A stretch of DNA of 64,000 nt from JAGHAJ01 sp964559865 [NCBI: uncultured Synergistota bacterium] (GTDB taxonomy: Bacteria > Synergistota > JAGHAJ01), in the NCBI GenBank assembly GCA_964559865.1, contig CAZLJD010000030.1, positions 161,298 through 225,297 of the forward strand, written 5' to 3'. The stretch's first letter is position 1; the number at the start of each line of letters is the position of its first letter. Shown here piece by piece: positions 35,431-43,549 of this stretch. Below the pieces are notes generated by a model. The model did no database searches and had not been told where the DNA came from. It worked only from the letters and a program-made list of their open reading frames with translations. A program made the position numbers and the translations under genes.

Positions 35431-37338
35431 ATGGATTACAAGGCTGCATGGGAAGATTTTGTGAACAGAGGTATTCTTCGTGACGATTTGCCTTCCTTTA
35501 TAAGGGATTCGTGGGTGAGGCTGAAGGAAAGAGAATTCGATCCTTTTAGCAGAAGAGATTACATGGTGCCTGGGACTGAGCTTACGGCTAAGAAAGAGAA
35601 CAACGAGGAGCTGATATCTGCATTTGTTTCCTGCACCAAGAACCAGAAAGAGATGATCATGCGGTCTGCAATGAAGTTTGTTTTGTTTGACAAAGATGGA
35701 GTAGTACTCTCGGTGATTGGAGATGTAGATGTGGGAGTTCCTGTGCACTGTGGAGCTTACTGGAAGGAGGATACCGTTGGAACTACTTCGGTATCTTTGA
35801 CGCTTATTGATGGACTCCCACACGCCGTCGTTGGATATCAGCACTACCATGTGGACTTCGTAGATATGTGGGATGCATCTTGCCCAGTGCATGATAAAGA
35901 TGGAAAGTTAATAGCGGTTGTGTCTGTGCTTTCTAAAACTGACGGTCTGGATACTTATAGGCTGGGGTGGTTGCGCTCTTTGGCAAAGGCAGTTGAGAAC
36001 GAGGTTCGATTCGAATCTACCTCTAAGAGACTTGCTATTTCAGAGAAGTATCAGAGAGCCATTATAGAGGGTATTTCGGACGGTCTAATACTCTTTGACG
36101 ATAAGGGAAATGTTTTAACTATGAACAGTAAGGCTGGGGAGATACTGAAAGTCTCTCCTCAGGAAGCCGTTGGAAAGTTTGTTGCTGACATAGTAGATTT
36201 TATTCCCGTAGTTTTGGATGTATTTGAGACCAAGAAGGGATATGTCGATAAGGAGTTCATAGTTAAGAGCAAAAGGGGGTTGTTGCACTTTATAAAGACT
36301 GCTGTGCCGGTGAAGGACGAAAATGACAACCTTATAGCGGTAGTTGACATCTTTAGGGAGATAAGTAGGGTTCAAGACCTGGTTACGCACTTCATAGGGG
36401 CAAGGGCGATATTTACGTTTGACGACATTGTGGGGGATAACAAGTTTGTAAAGGAGATCAGAAGATTTATAAAGATAGCTGCGCACTCAGATGTGCCGGT
36501 ACTACTTTCTGGTCCGAGGGGTGTTGGTAAGGAGATCATTGCACAGGCTATACACAACGCAAGTCATCGATCTGATGGTCCTTTTGTTACCGTAAACTGT
36601 GGTGCTATGCCGAGAGGTTTGATAGAGCAAGATCTGTTTGGTGCCGTTGCTGACTACACGCGGGAGGGCAGGCCGGGAAAACTGGAGCTTGCCAATGGAG
36701 GAACACTCTTTCTGGATAACATCGTAGCCCTTCCTTTGGACATACAAGAGAGGTTGTTTTATACCCTTCAGAAGAAGCAGATATTGAGGATTGGGAGCAT
36801 AGACTCGATCCCTGTAGATATCAGAGTAATAGCTTCTACGGATGCTGATCTGAAGAAAGAGATGGAAAAAGGTAACTTTAATGTGGATCTCTTTTACTAC
36901 CTCAGTGTTTTGAGTATATACATACCCCCACTGCGTAGACGCAAGGAGGATATCCCACTCATAGTAGATAGATTGTTTGAGAGGATAAAGGCCGCAACGG
37001 GCAGAAGTTATCGTTTGTCACCGGAAGTGAAAGAACTCTTCTTGAAGTATAGCTGGCCGGGTAACATTAGAGAGCTTGAAACGGTTATAGAAAGGGCAGT
37101 TCTCCTGGCTGAGGGAGAAGAAATAACGCTTAAAGAGATGCCCTCTTACATCCTCAACGGCGGTTATAGTGACACGGATACCAAACCCGATTCTATTCTC
37201 CCATTGAGAGAGATGGAGATACAGCTCATAAAGAGGGCATTGGAAGCCACCGAGGGTAACATCTACAGAGCCTCCAAACTGCTTGGCATACAGCGTAGCA
37301 CCCTCTACAGCAAGATGAAGAAGTATAAAATTGTATAA
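35431..37338 (+). CDS. Degenerate AcoR-type (sigma-54 activator-like) regulator
   Basis: The 635-residue product has the layout of an AcoR-type activator: GAF-like sensor (about 60-200), PAS domain (about 205-320), AAA+ domain (about 335-560) and a Fis-type helix-turn-helix (about 595-632, GNIYRASKLLGIQRSTLYSK). The AAA+ domain is abnormal. Walker A is GPRGVGKE (Lys367 kept). The segment after LFG (residues 402-417) lacks the GAFTGA loop that contacts sigma-54. Walker B ends LDN instead of LDE (Asn430). Both candidate arginine-finger positions in the FRxDLYYRL region are changed (Asn484, Tyr490). It is therefore probably not a working sigma-54 activator. It lies next to the acoAB-TRAP-acoC genes and likely controls them, perhaps with sigma-70. 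Confidence 0.88.
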   Translation: MDYKAAWEDFVNRGILRDDLPSFIRDSWVRLKEREFDPFSRRDYMVPGTELTAKKENNEELISAFVSCTKNQKEMIMRSAMKFVLFDKDGVVLSVIGDVDVGVPVHCGAYWKEDTVGTTSVSLTLIDGLPHAVVGYQHYHVDFVDMWDASCPVHDKDGKLIAVVSVLSKTDGLDTYRLGWLRSLAKAVENEVRFESTSKRLAISEKYQRAIIEGISDGLILFDDKGNVLTMNSKAGEILKVSPQEAVGKFVADIVDFIPVVLDVFETKKGYVDKEFIVKSKRGLLHFIKTAVPVKDENDNLIAVVDIFREISRVQDLVTHFIGARAIFTFDDIVGDNKFVKEIRRFIKIAAHSDVPVLLSGPRGVGKEIIAQAIHNASHRSDGPFVTVNCGAMPRGLIEQDLFGAVADYTREGRPGKLELANGGTLFLDNIVALPLDIQERLFYTLQKKQILRIGSIDSIPVDIRVIASTDADLKKEMEKGNFNVDLFYYLSVLSIYIPPLRRRKEDIPLIVDRLFERIKAATGRSYRLSPEVKELFLKYSWPGNIRELETVIERAVLLAEGEEITLKEMPSYILNGGYSDTDTKPDSILPLREMEIQLIKRALEATEGNIYRASKLLGIQRSTLYSKMKKYKIV

Positions 37339-37350
37339 TATCCGACATGA

Positions 37351-37377
37351 GGTATTTTTCATACTTCTCTAAATACC
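37351..37377. repeat. 7-bp inverted repeat between the regulator and acoA
   Basis: GGTATTT at 37351-37357 and AAATACC at 37371-37377 form an inverted repeat around 13 bases. There is no T run after it, so a terminator is doubtful; it might be a protein-binding site upstream of the acoA promoter. Confidence 0.3.
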
Positions 37378-37409
37378 AAGTACACTGTCTATTACTACTG
37401 TAGTGTTTA

Positions 37410-37425
37410 TGTTCAAAATTAGACA
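37410..37425. promoter_or_regulatory. TGT-N10-ACA site overlapping the acoA -35 box
   Basis: TGTTCAAAATTAGACA fits the TGT-N10-ACA form used by some Fis-type activators such as NifA. A close copy (TGCTCAAAATTCGACA) lies inside the acoA coding region at 37521-37536, 111 bases downstream. The regulator encoded upstream has a Fis-type helix-turn-helix, so it is the natural candidate to bind. Inference only. Confidence 0.4.
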
Positions 37426-37448
37426 TCGTACAACTTTTCTGATAAAAT
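37420..37448 (+). promoter_or_regulatory. Sigma-70-type promoter of the acoAB-TRAP operon
   Basis: TAGACA at 37420-37425 and TAAAAT at 37443-37448 are 17 bases apart and 36 bases upstream of acoA. No sigma-54 type TGGC-N8-TTGC element is seen in this gap. Confidence 0.55.
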
Positions 37449-37483
37449 ATAGACTACAAGCCGTTTCTTAGGGAGGTATGGAG

Positions 37484-38461
37484 ATGGAAAAGGGTGTTTT
37501 GCTGTCACTTTTTCGAACTATGCTCAAAATTCGACATTTTGAGGAGAGGGTGGAGAGGCTGTTTTTGGACGGGGAGATTCCCGGTTTCGTTCACCTTTAC
37601 ATAGGTGAGGAGGCGATTGCGACTGGAGTGTGTGCCAATCTTAGGAAAGACGATTACATTACGAGTACTCATCGGGGGCATGGGCACACTATAGCAAAGG
37701 GTGCTGACTTGAAGCCGATGATGGCAGAGCTGTTTGGCAGATCCACTGGTTATTGTCGTGGAAAGGGTGGGTCTATGCATATAGCTGACTTTTCTATTGG
37801 TATGTTGGGCGCTAACGGTGTCGTGGGGGGTGGGATTCCTCTTGCTGTGGGTGCTGCTTTGGCAAGCAAGGTGAAGGGTAGTGATCAGGTCACTGTTGCC
37901 TTTTTTAGTGACGGCGCTACCAATAGGGGAACCTTTCACGAAGGATTGAATATGGCTTCGATATGGAAGCTTCCGGTAGTCTTTGTGTGTGAGAACAATC
38001 AATGGGCTTCCACTGCTTCTTCTAAGGAGATGCTTTCGGTTAAGGATGTTGCACAGAGGGCAAGTGCTTATGGTATGCCTGGCTTTACTGCTGATGGCAA
38101 TGATGTTTTGGAGGTTTACAGACTTTCGAAGGAGGCAATTGACCGTGCAAGGGCCGGAGATGGGCCTACACTGTTGGAGTTTAAGACATTCAGGATAAAG
38201 GGACACTTCGTTGGAGACCCGGAACTGTACAGGACGAAGGAAGAGGTAGTAAAGTGGATGGAGATGGAGCCTATAGGTAGATTCAAAAAATATTTGTATG
38301 AAAATGGCTATTTGACGAAGGAAGAAGAGGAGTTTATAGAGAATAGTATATTAAATGAGATAGAAGAGGCAGTGTCGTTTGCAAGGAGCTCTCCATTCCC
38401 CGAACCGAGAGATGCACTAACTGACTTATTCGTAGATGATAGAGGATACGATTACTACTAA
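37484..38461 (+). CDS. acoA: Thiamine-diphosphate-dependent E1 alpha subunit (AcoA/PdhA type)
   Basis: The 325-residue product is the alpha chain of a 2-oxoacid or acetoin dehydrogenase E1 component. It has the family's HRGHGH segment, GGSMHI, and the thiamine diphosphate motif region DGATNRGTFHEGLN ... CENN. Sequence features such as HLYIGEEAIATGV fit the acetoin dehydrogenase subgroup well, but branched-chain or pyruvate dehydrogenases cannot be excluded. The ATG at 37484 is used because GGGAGG is seven bases upstream; an ATG two codons earlier is too close. acoB follows after 13 bases. Confidence 0.88.
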   Translation: MEKGVLLSLFRTMLKIRHFEERVERLFLDGEIPGFVHLYIGEEAIATGVCANLRKDDYITSTHRGHGHTIAKGADLKPMMAELFGRSTGYCRGKGGSMHIADFSIGMLGANGVVGGGIPLAVGAALASKVKGSDQVTVAFFSDGATNRGTFHEGLNMASIWKLPVVFVCENNQWASTASSKEMLSVKDVAQRASAYGMPGFTADGNDVLEVYRLSKEAIDRARAGDGPTLLEFKTFRIKGHFVGDPELYRTKEEVVKWMEMEPIGRFKKYLYENGYLTKEEEEFIENSILNEIEEAVSFARSSPFPEPRDALTDLFVDDRGYDYY

Positions 38462-38474
38462 GGGGGTGGAGAGG

Positions 38475-39443
38475 ATGAGGAATATAAGTTTTTCTGAGGC
38501 GTTGAGAGAGGCTATTACCGAAGAGATGGAAAAGAACCCTTTGATATTTACATTTGGAGAGGATATTGCAAAGCAGGGTGGGATATTTGGTGTGTACAAG
38601 GGATTGGGTGAGAGGTTTCCGGGGCGTGTGTTGGACACCCCCATATCTGAGGCAGCTATAAATGGAGCAGGTGTTGGTGCTGCACTTGCGGGTGCAAGGC
38701 CAATAGTTGAGATTCACTTCGTTGACTTTGTTACTTGTGGTATGGATGAGCTCGTAAATCAGGCTGCTAAGATAAGATACATGTTCGGTGGGCAGGCGAG
38801 GTTACCGGTTGTCTTTAGAATGCCTGACGGTGTGGGAAAGTCTGCTGCTGCGCAGCACTCACAGAGTTTGGAGTCTTGGTTTGTGCACACGCCGGGTCTG
38901 AAGGTGGTGGTGCCTTCTACACCTTACGATGCAAAGGGACTTATGAAGACGGCACTTCATAGCGATGATCCGGTGATGTTTATGGAGCACAAGCTGTTAT
39001 ACGGGATAAAGGGAGATGTCCCGGAGGAAGAGTACTTTATACCGTTTGGTAAAGCAGATGTGAAGAGAGCTGGTAGTGATGTTACGGTTGTGGCTACTTC
39101 CAGGATGGTGCACGAGAGCCTGAAGGCGGCTGAGGAACTATCAAAGGAAGGCATAGATGTGGAAGTTGTTGACTTGCGAACACTTGTGCCTTGGGACAAG
39201 GAAGCGGTCTTGGATTCCGTTAAGAAGACTGGCAGGTTGGTGGTGGTTCACGAGGCAGTGAAGCGTGCTGGTTGGGGGGCTGAAGTTGTGGCAACGGTGG
39301 TTAAAGAGGCATTTGACTACCTCGATGCGCCTATTGGGAGAGTTGGAGCAAAGGCAGTGCCTGTGCCGTTTAGTCCTCCGCTGGAGAAGTTTGTGATACC
39401 AGACTATAGAGATGTAATTGAGGCAGTGAGAGAACTATTTTAG
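38475..39443 (+). CDS. acoB: Thiamine-diphosphate-dependent E1 beta subunit (AcoB/PdhB type)
   Basis: The 322-residue product is the beta chain that pairs with the preceding alpha chain. It has FGEDIAKQGGIFGVYKGL, the DTPISEAAINGAGVGAALAG region, AAQHSQSLESWFVHTPGLKVVVPSTPYDA, and VVHEAVKRAGWGAEV near the end, all typical. The ATG at 38475 has GGGGGTGG upstream. In most bacteria the E2 gene would follow; here a three-gene TRAP transporter lies in between. Confidence 0.9.
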   Translation: MRNISFSEALREAITEEMEKNPLIFTFGEDIAKQGGIFGVYKGLGERFPGRVLDTPISEAAINGAGVGAALAGARPIVEIHFVDFVTCGMDELVNQAAKIRYMFGGQARLPVVFRMPDGVGKSAAAQHSQSLESWFVHTPGLKVVVPSTPYDAKGLMKTALHSDDPVMFMEHKLLYGIKGDVPEEEYFIPFGKADVKRAGSDVTVVATSRMVHESLKAAEELSKEGIDVEVVDLRTLVPWDKEAVLDSVKKTGRLVVVHEAVKRAGWGAEVVATVVKEAFDYLDAPIGRVGAKAVPVPFSPPLEKFVIPDYRDVIEAVRELF

Positions 39444-39519
39444 GGGGGTGATAGCTTCAGGTGTGGGATTGTTTGGGCTTTTGGGGGTTTTAAAAATCTT
39501 GTGAAGGAGGTAGGTGTGT

Positions 39520-40536
39520 ATGAAGAGGCTTATTGCGTTGTTGGTGGTTGTGGGTTTGCTGGTTAGCGTAGGTGTAGCGGCGGCTGCCTACAAGAAGGAG
39601 TACAAGATGTCGTTGGTGGTGGGACCCAAGGGACCTTGGGGAGAGTCTGCGACCATGTTCGCAAAGCTCGTAAAGGAAAAGACAAACGGCAGAGTCAACA
39701 TCAAGATATTCTTTGGAGGGCAGCTATTTGCAGGCAAGCAGACGAACGAATTTTTGCTCTTAAGACAGGGAGTTGCAGACTTTGCGTTGGGTTCTACTAT
39801 AAACTGGTCTACGACGATTAAGCCGTTGAACCTCTTCTCCTTGCCGTTTTTCTTCAACTTCCAGGGTTATGATCAGGTCGATGCCGTTGAAAAGGGTAAT
39901 GCCGGTAAGTACATATTCAACTACATCGCTAAGAGAGGCGTGGTCGGTCTTGGATGGGGAGAGAATGGATTCAGGGAGCTTACTAACTGGAAGAAAGCCA
40001 TTAAGACGCCAGATGACCTTAAAGGTATGAAGATCAGGGTCGTGGGATCTCCGATATTCATCGAGATATTCAGGGCACTTGGGGCAAATCCTGTTAACAT
40101 GAACTGGGGTTCTGCGGTTACTGCCTTCCAGCAGCACACGGTGGACGGAGAGGAAAACCCGATCAATGCGGTAATAATACCTTATAAGATATACGACATT
40201 CACAAGTACATAACTGTGTGGGACTACCTGATCGATCCGCTTATCCTCGGTGTGAATGCAAGGGATTGGAGGCAGTTCTCCAAAGAGGACCAGAAGGCAA
40301 TTATGGAGAGTGCAGCTAAGGCACTGGCGTGGGAGAAGAAACAGGCGAGAAAAGGACTTATTGGCAAGAATCCACCTGCCTATAAGTTCCTTGAAAGCAA
40401 GGGGATGAAAGTGACAGTGCTTACACCTACGGAGAGGGCACTGTTTAAGGCGAAGACCAAACCGGTGTTTGACAAGTGGATTAAGATCGTTGGGGTGGAG
40501 CTCGTTAAAAGTGCTATGGAGGATATGAAAAAGTAG
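39520..40536 (+). CDS. dctP: TRAP transporter solute-binding protein (DctP family)
   Basis: The 338-residue protein has a signal peptide (about residues 1-23) and the DctP fold: VVGPKGPWGESATMFAKLV, VNIKIFFGGQLFAG, the hinge helix region WGENGFRELTNWKK and the substrate-arginine region KGMKIRVVGSPIFIEIFRALGANPV (the Arg that binds the carboxylate of organic acid ligands is conserved). This suggests an organic or 2-oxo acid ligand. The ATG at 39520 is preferred, with AAGGAGG nine bases upstream. A strong hairpin separates it from dctQ. Confidence 0.92.
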   Translation: MKRLIALLVVVGLLVSVGVAAAAYKKEYKMSLVVGPKGPWGESATMFAKLVKEKTNGRVNIKIFFGGQLFAGKQTNEFLLLRQGVADFALGSTINWSTTIKPLNLFSLPFFFNFQGYDQVDAVEKGNAGKYIFNYIAKRGVVGLGWGENGFRELTNWKKAIKTPDDLKGMKIRVVGSPIFIEIFRALGANPVNMNWGSAVTAFQQHTVDGEENPINAVIIPYKIYDIHKYITVWDYLIDPLILGVNARDWRQFSKEDQKAIMESAAKALAWEKKQARKGLIGKNPPAYKFLESKGMKVTVLTPTERALFKAKTKPVFDKWIKIVGVELVKSAMEDMKK

Positions 40537-40546
40537 TTATCTTTCG

Positions 40547-40575
40547 TGCTTGGAAGGGTTTTTCCCTTCCAAGCA
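40547..40575 (+). terminator. Strong intercistronic hairpin between dctP and dctQ
   Basis: TGCTTGGAAGGG (40547-40558) and CCCTTCCAAGCA (40564-40575) pair perfectly around a TTTTT loop, 10 bases after the dctP stop. Only a short T-rich tail follows. It could terminate part of the transcripts or protect the dctP message 3' end, giving more binding protein than membrane subunits. Confidence 0.7.
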
Positions 40576-40596
40576 TATTTGTAGGAGGGGTTGATT

Positions 40597-41085
40597 ATGT
40601 CTACGAAGGAGCGTTTTTGGTCTCATAGTGAAGAGGTGATAGCTGCGGTTATGCTCTTTGTTATGGCGTGGATTGCATTTATAAATGTGATTACCAGGTA
40701 CTTCATAAAGTATTCGCTGGCTTTTACCGAGGAGCTGGAGGTAAATCTGTTCGTGTGGATGACGGTTTTGGGTATAGCTATTGCCTTTAAGAGGGGTAGT
40801 CACCTTAGTGTGTCTATTCTTGTAGATAAGCTACCTTTGAAGTGGAGGAAGGCTTCTGTGTGGCTTGCCGCTGTGTTGACGATATTCGTATTTACACTCT
40901 TGATAATCTACGGCATCTTTGAGATAGAAGACGAGATAGACCTCGGTATTACGACAGAATCTTTGAGTATTCCCGTATGGTGGTATACGATGGGAGTACC
41001 TATAGGATCCCTTATAGTTATCATACGGGTTATACAGATGTTACCTCAGTATCTGAAGAAGGAGAGGGAGAAAGATGGATCCTAA
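40597..41085 (+). CDS. dctQ: TRAP transporter small membrane subunit (DctQ family)
   Basis: The 162-residue protein has four membrane segments and the DctQ signature TEELEVNLFVWMTVLGIAIAFKRGSHL in the second half of the first helical pair. The ATG at 40597 has AGGAGGGG six bases upstream. It overlaps dctM by 11 bases and acts with it as the sodium-driven permease. Confidence 0.92.
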   Translation: MSTKERFWSHSEEVIAAVMLFVMAWIAFINVITRYFIKYSLAFTEELEVNLFVWMTVLGIAIAFKRGSHLSVSILVDKLPLKWRKASVWLAAVLTIFVFTLLIIYGIFEIEDEIDLGITTESLSIPVWWYTMGVPIGSLIVIIRVIQMLPQYLKKEREKDGS

Positions 41086-42358
41086 GATACTTTTGTTTAT
41101 CATATTCTTGGTATTGTTGCTTTTGAGGGTTCCTATAGGGATTGCCCTTGGGGCATCCGCAATATTTATCATATGGAATCAATCTCTGGGCATGTCCGTG
41201 CTGGCCCCTAACTTCTTTTCTGGTATAGCGAAGTTTCCGTTGTTGGCTATACCGTTTTTCATCCTTGCAGGTGTTATCATGGAGAAGGCGGACATTGCGA
41301 GGAGGATCATACACCTTGCAAAGCTAATTGTTGGGCCTATAAATGGGGGGCTTGCGATAGTTACTGTGGTTACTGCTATGTTCTGGGGTGCTGTTTCTGG
41401 TTCTGGTCCTGCTACTACTGCTGCACTTGGCACTATACTGATTCCGGGTATGGTTGCTGCGAAGTATCACAGGGAGTTTGCAGCAAGCGTTGTCTCCATC
41501 AGTAGCGGACTTGCCATAGTCATACCGCCGAGCATCGCCTTTATAGTTTACGGCGTTATAACGAACACATCTGTTCCTGCCCTGTTTGCTGCTGGGATAC
41601 TCCCGGGCTTGGTTATGGGTGGATTCCTAATTATTGCCGTGTTTCTGATATCTTTAAAGAGGGGATACAAAGGTGAGAGATGGGGTAGGCTGAAAGAGAT
41701 AGCTTTGGCGTTTAAGGATGCATTCTGGGGACTTATGACGCCGGTCGTGATACTTGGTGGTATATACGGTGGAATATTCACACCTACTGAGGCTGCGGCT
41801 GTCGCAATATTTTACGGGCTTTTCGTTGGATTCTTCGTGTACAGGACGCTCACGTGGTCGAGTTTCTTTCAGCTTATGGTGGACTCCGTTGTGATATCGT
41901 CTGTGGTTATGATGGTAGTTACGCTTGCAGGTATATTCTCGTGGGTAGCGTCTGCCATCGGAGTGATAGATGCAACCACCCACTTTATGCTTAGTTTGAG
42001 CAAAAACCCGCATGTGATACTTATACTTGCAAATGTGGTTATACTCATTGCTGGAATGTTTCTCGATGCGATATCCATATACTATGTGTTTCTACCGATA
42101 TTCGTCCCCATAATGATGCACTTTGGCTGGGACCCGATATGGTTTGGTGTTGTTATGACTGTGAACCTTGCTATAGGTCAGGTTACGCCGCCTGTTGCCG
42201 TTAACCTGTATGTTGGTGCAAACATATCGGGTAGCTCTCTTGAAGATATAGCGAGAGAGGCGATACCGCTGATAATCGCTGCAGTAGTAGCCCTGCTGGT
42301 CATAAGCTTCTTGCCATCTCTAAGTTTGTATCTACCCAAGTTGTGGAAGTTATATTGA
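41075..42358 (+). CDS. dctM: TRAP transporter large membrane subunit (DctM family)
   Basis: DctM is the transport-active subunit. The 427-residue protein has about 12 membrane segments and the family motifs FSGIAKFPLLAIPFFILAG, AMFWGAVSGSGPATTAALGTI, PPSIAFIVYGV and FTPTEAAAVAIFY. It follows dctQ with an 11-base overlap and precedes the E2 gene by 18 bases, so transport and dehydrogenase genes are in one transcript. Confidence 0.94.
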   Translation: MDPKILLFIIFLVLLLLRVPIGIALGASAIFIIWNQSLGMSVLAPNFFSGIAKFPLLAIPFFILAGVIMEKADIARRIIHLAKLIVGPINGGLAIVTVVTAMFWGAVSGSGPATTAALGTILIPGMVAAKYHREFAASVVSISSGLAIVIPPSIAFIVYGVITNTSVPALFAAGILPGLVMGGFLIIAVFLISLKRGYKGERWGRLKEIALAFKDAFWGLMTPVVILGGIYGGIFTPTEAAAVAIFYGLFVGFFVYRTLTWSSFFQLMVDSVVISSVVMMVVTLAGIFSWVASAIGVIDATTHFMLSLSKNPHVILILANVVILIAGMFLDAISIYYVFLPIFVPIMMHFGWDPIWFGVVMTVNLAIGQVTPPVAVNLYVGANISGSSLEDIAREAIPLIIAAVVALLVISFLPSLSLYLPKLWKLY

Positions 42359-42376
42359 TTGTGAGGGGGTAAAAGG

Positions 42377-43549
42377 ATGCGAGTACCTGTTAAGATGCCT
42401 AAGTTAGGGTTGACCATGAGTGAAGGCACGGTTATATCGTGGCGTAAGTCAGTTGGGGAGCATGTATCTAAAGGGGAGATTTTGTTTGAAGTGATGACCG
42501 AAAAGATAAGCAATGAGATAGAATCCCCCTTTGATGGAGTCCTGATAGAGATTGTTGTGGAGGAGGGGGAGACCGTTCCCGTTGGGGAGGTTGTGGCATA
42601 CATGGAGGTTGAGGGGGAATCTGTAGTTGAAGAAGTGGAGAGCGAGAAAGCAGAGGTTGAGGAGGCCGTTGCTGAGGAGCTACCTTCTGCTGAGAAGAAG
42701 GTGGAGAAAAAAGAGGTTGGTGATAAGGAAAGACTGAAGGCTTCCCCGAGGGCTAAGATGAGGGCAAGGGAGCTTGGAATAGACTTAAGCCAGCTCAAGG
42801 GAAGTGGTCCTTCTGGTAGGATAATAGAAAAAGATGTTTTGGAATTCGCCGAGGCTAAAAAAGAGGAACCTGTGGGCAAAGGTAAGGTGCTTATTCAGGG
42901 TGTAAGAAAGGTTATAGCGGACAGGATGCAGCAGAGTTTCAGAGACAAGCCACACTTTGCCCTTGAAGTCTCCGTTGATGCAACATACCTCAGCTACAGG
43001 AGACAGGAAATAGAAGTGAAAGAGGGCAAAAAGGTATCCTATACTGCTTTGCTGGTTTACTACCTTGCCAGAGTCTTAAAGGATTATCCTCTGCTAAATG
43101 CGGTATTTGAGGACGATGTTACGGTTAGTTTGCAGAGAGATGTAAATGTGAACGTTGCGGTTGACACGCCCTCTGGCCTGATGGTTCCGGTTGTCAAGAG
43201 GGCACAGGATAAGAGTGCAGTTCAGATTGCGGACGAATTGGTTTCTTTGGCTGGTAAAGCAAGGGGAAATACCCTTGATGTGGCAGAAGTTGAAGGTGGG
43301 ACGATAACACTTACCAATCTTGGTATGTTTGGAATAGATAGGTTTACGGCGGTGATAAATCCTCCGCAGGTTGCCATACTGGCAATGGGTGCTATCAAAA
43401 ACAGGGTAGTTGCTCTTGACTCTGGTGCTATTGCGGTAAGGCCATTGTTTACTGTTACCCTTGTGGCAGACCATCGTTTGGTGGACGGTGCTTATGGAGC
43501 GAGATTTCTCTCTGCGTTTAAGGGTGTGCTGGAGGGTGACGGACGGTGA
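42377..43549 (+). CDS. acoC: Dihydrolipoamide acyltransferase E2 (AcoC/PdhC type)
   Basis: The 390-residue E2 has one lipoyl domain (residues about 2-75, with the lipoyl lysine Lys43 in VMTEKIS; the usual motif is ETDKA), an E1/E3-binding domain (about 118-155, ASPRAKMRARELG), and the catalytic domain ending with the DHRLVDG active-site motif. A Glu/Val-rich linker joins the first two. The E1 genes lie on the far side of the TRAP genes. No E3 (lipoamide dehydrogenase) gene is in the window, so it must be supplied elsewhere. The stop overlaps the start of the next gene. Confidence 0.92.
   Translation: MRVPVKMPKLGLTMSEGTVISWRKSVGEHVSKGEILFEVMTEKISNEIESPFDGVLIEIVVEEGETVPVGEVVAYMEVEGESVVEEVESEKAEVEEAVAEELPSAEKKVEKKEVGDKERLKASPRAKMRARELGIDLSQLKGSGPSGRIIEKDVLEFAEAKKEEPVGKGKVLIQGVRKVIADRMQQSFRDKPHFALEVSVDATYLSYRRQEIEVKEGKKVSYTALLVYYLARVLKDYPLLNAVFEDDVTVSLQRDVNVNVAVDTPSGLMVPVVKRAQDKSAVQIADELVSLAGKARGNTLDVAEVEGGTITLTNLGMFGIDRFTAVINPPQVAILAMGAIKNRVVALDSGAIAVRPLFTVTLVADHRLVDGAYGARFLSAFKGVLEGDGR

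Noticed and set aside
37339-37483. Sigma-54 promoter for acoA
   Set aside because: No TGGC/TTGC pair at -24/-12 spacing; a sigma-70-type promoter is present instead.
39448-39504. 18-codon hydrophobic GTG frame between acoB and dctP
   Set aside because: No ribosome site with usable spacing; probably chance.
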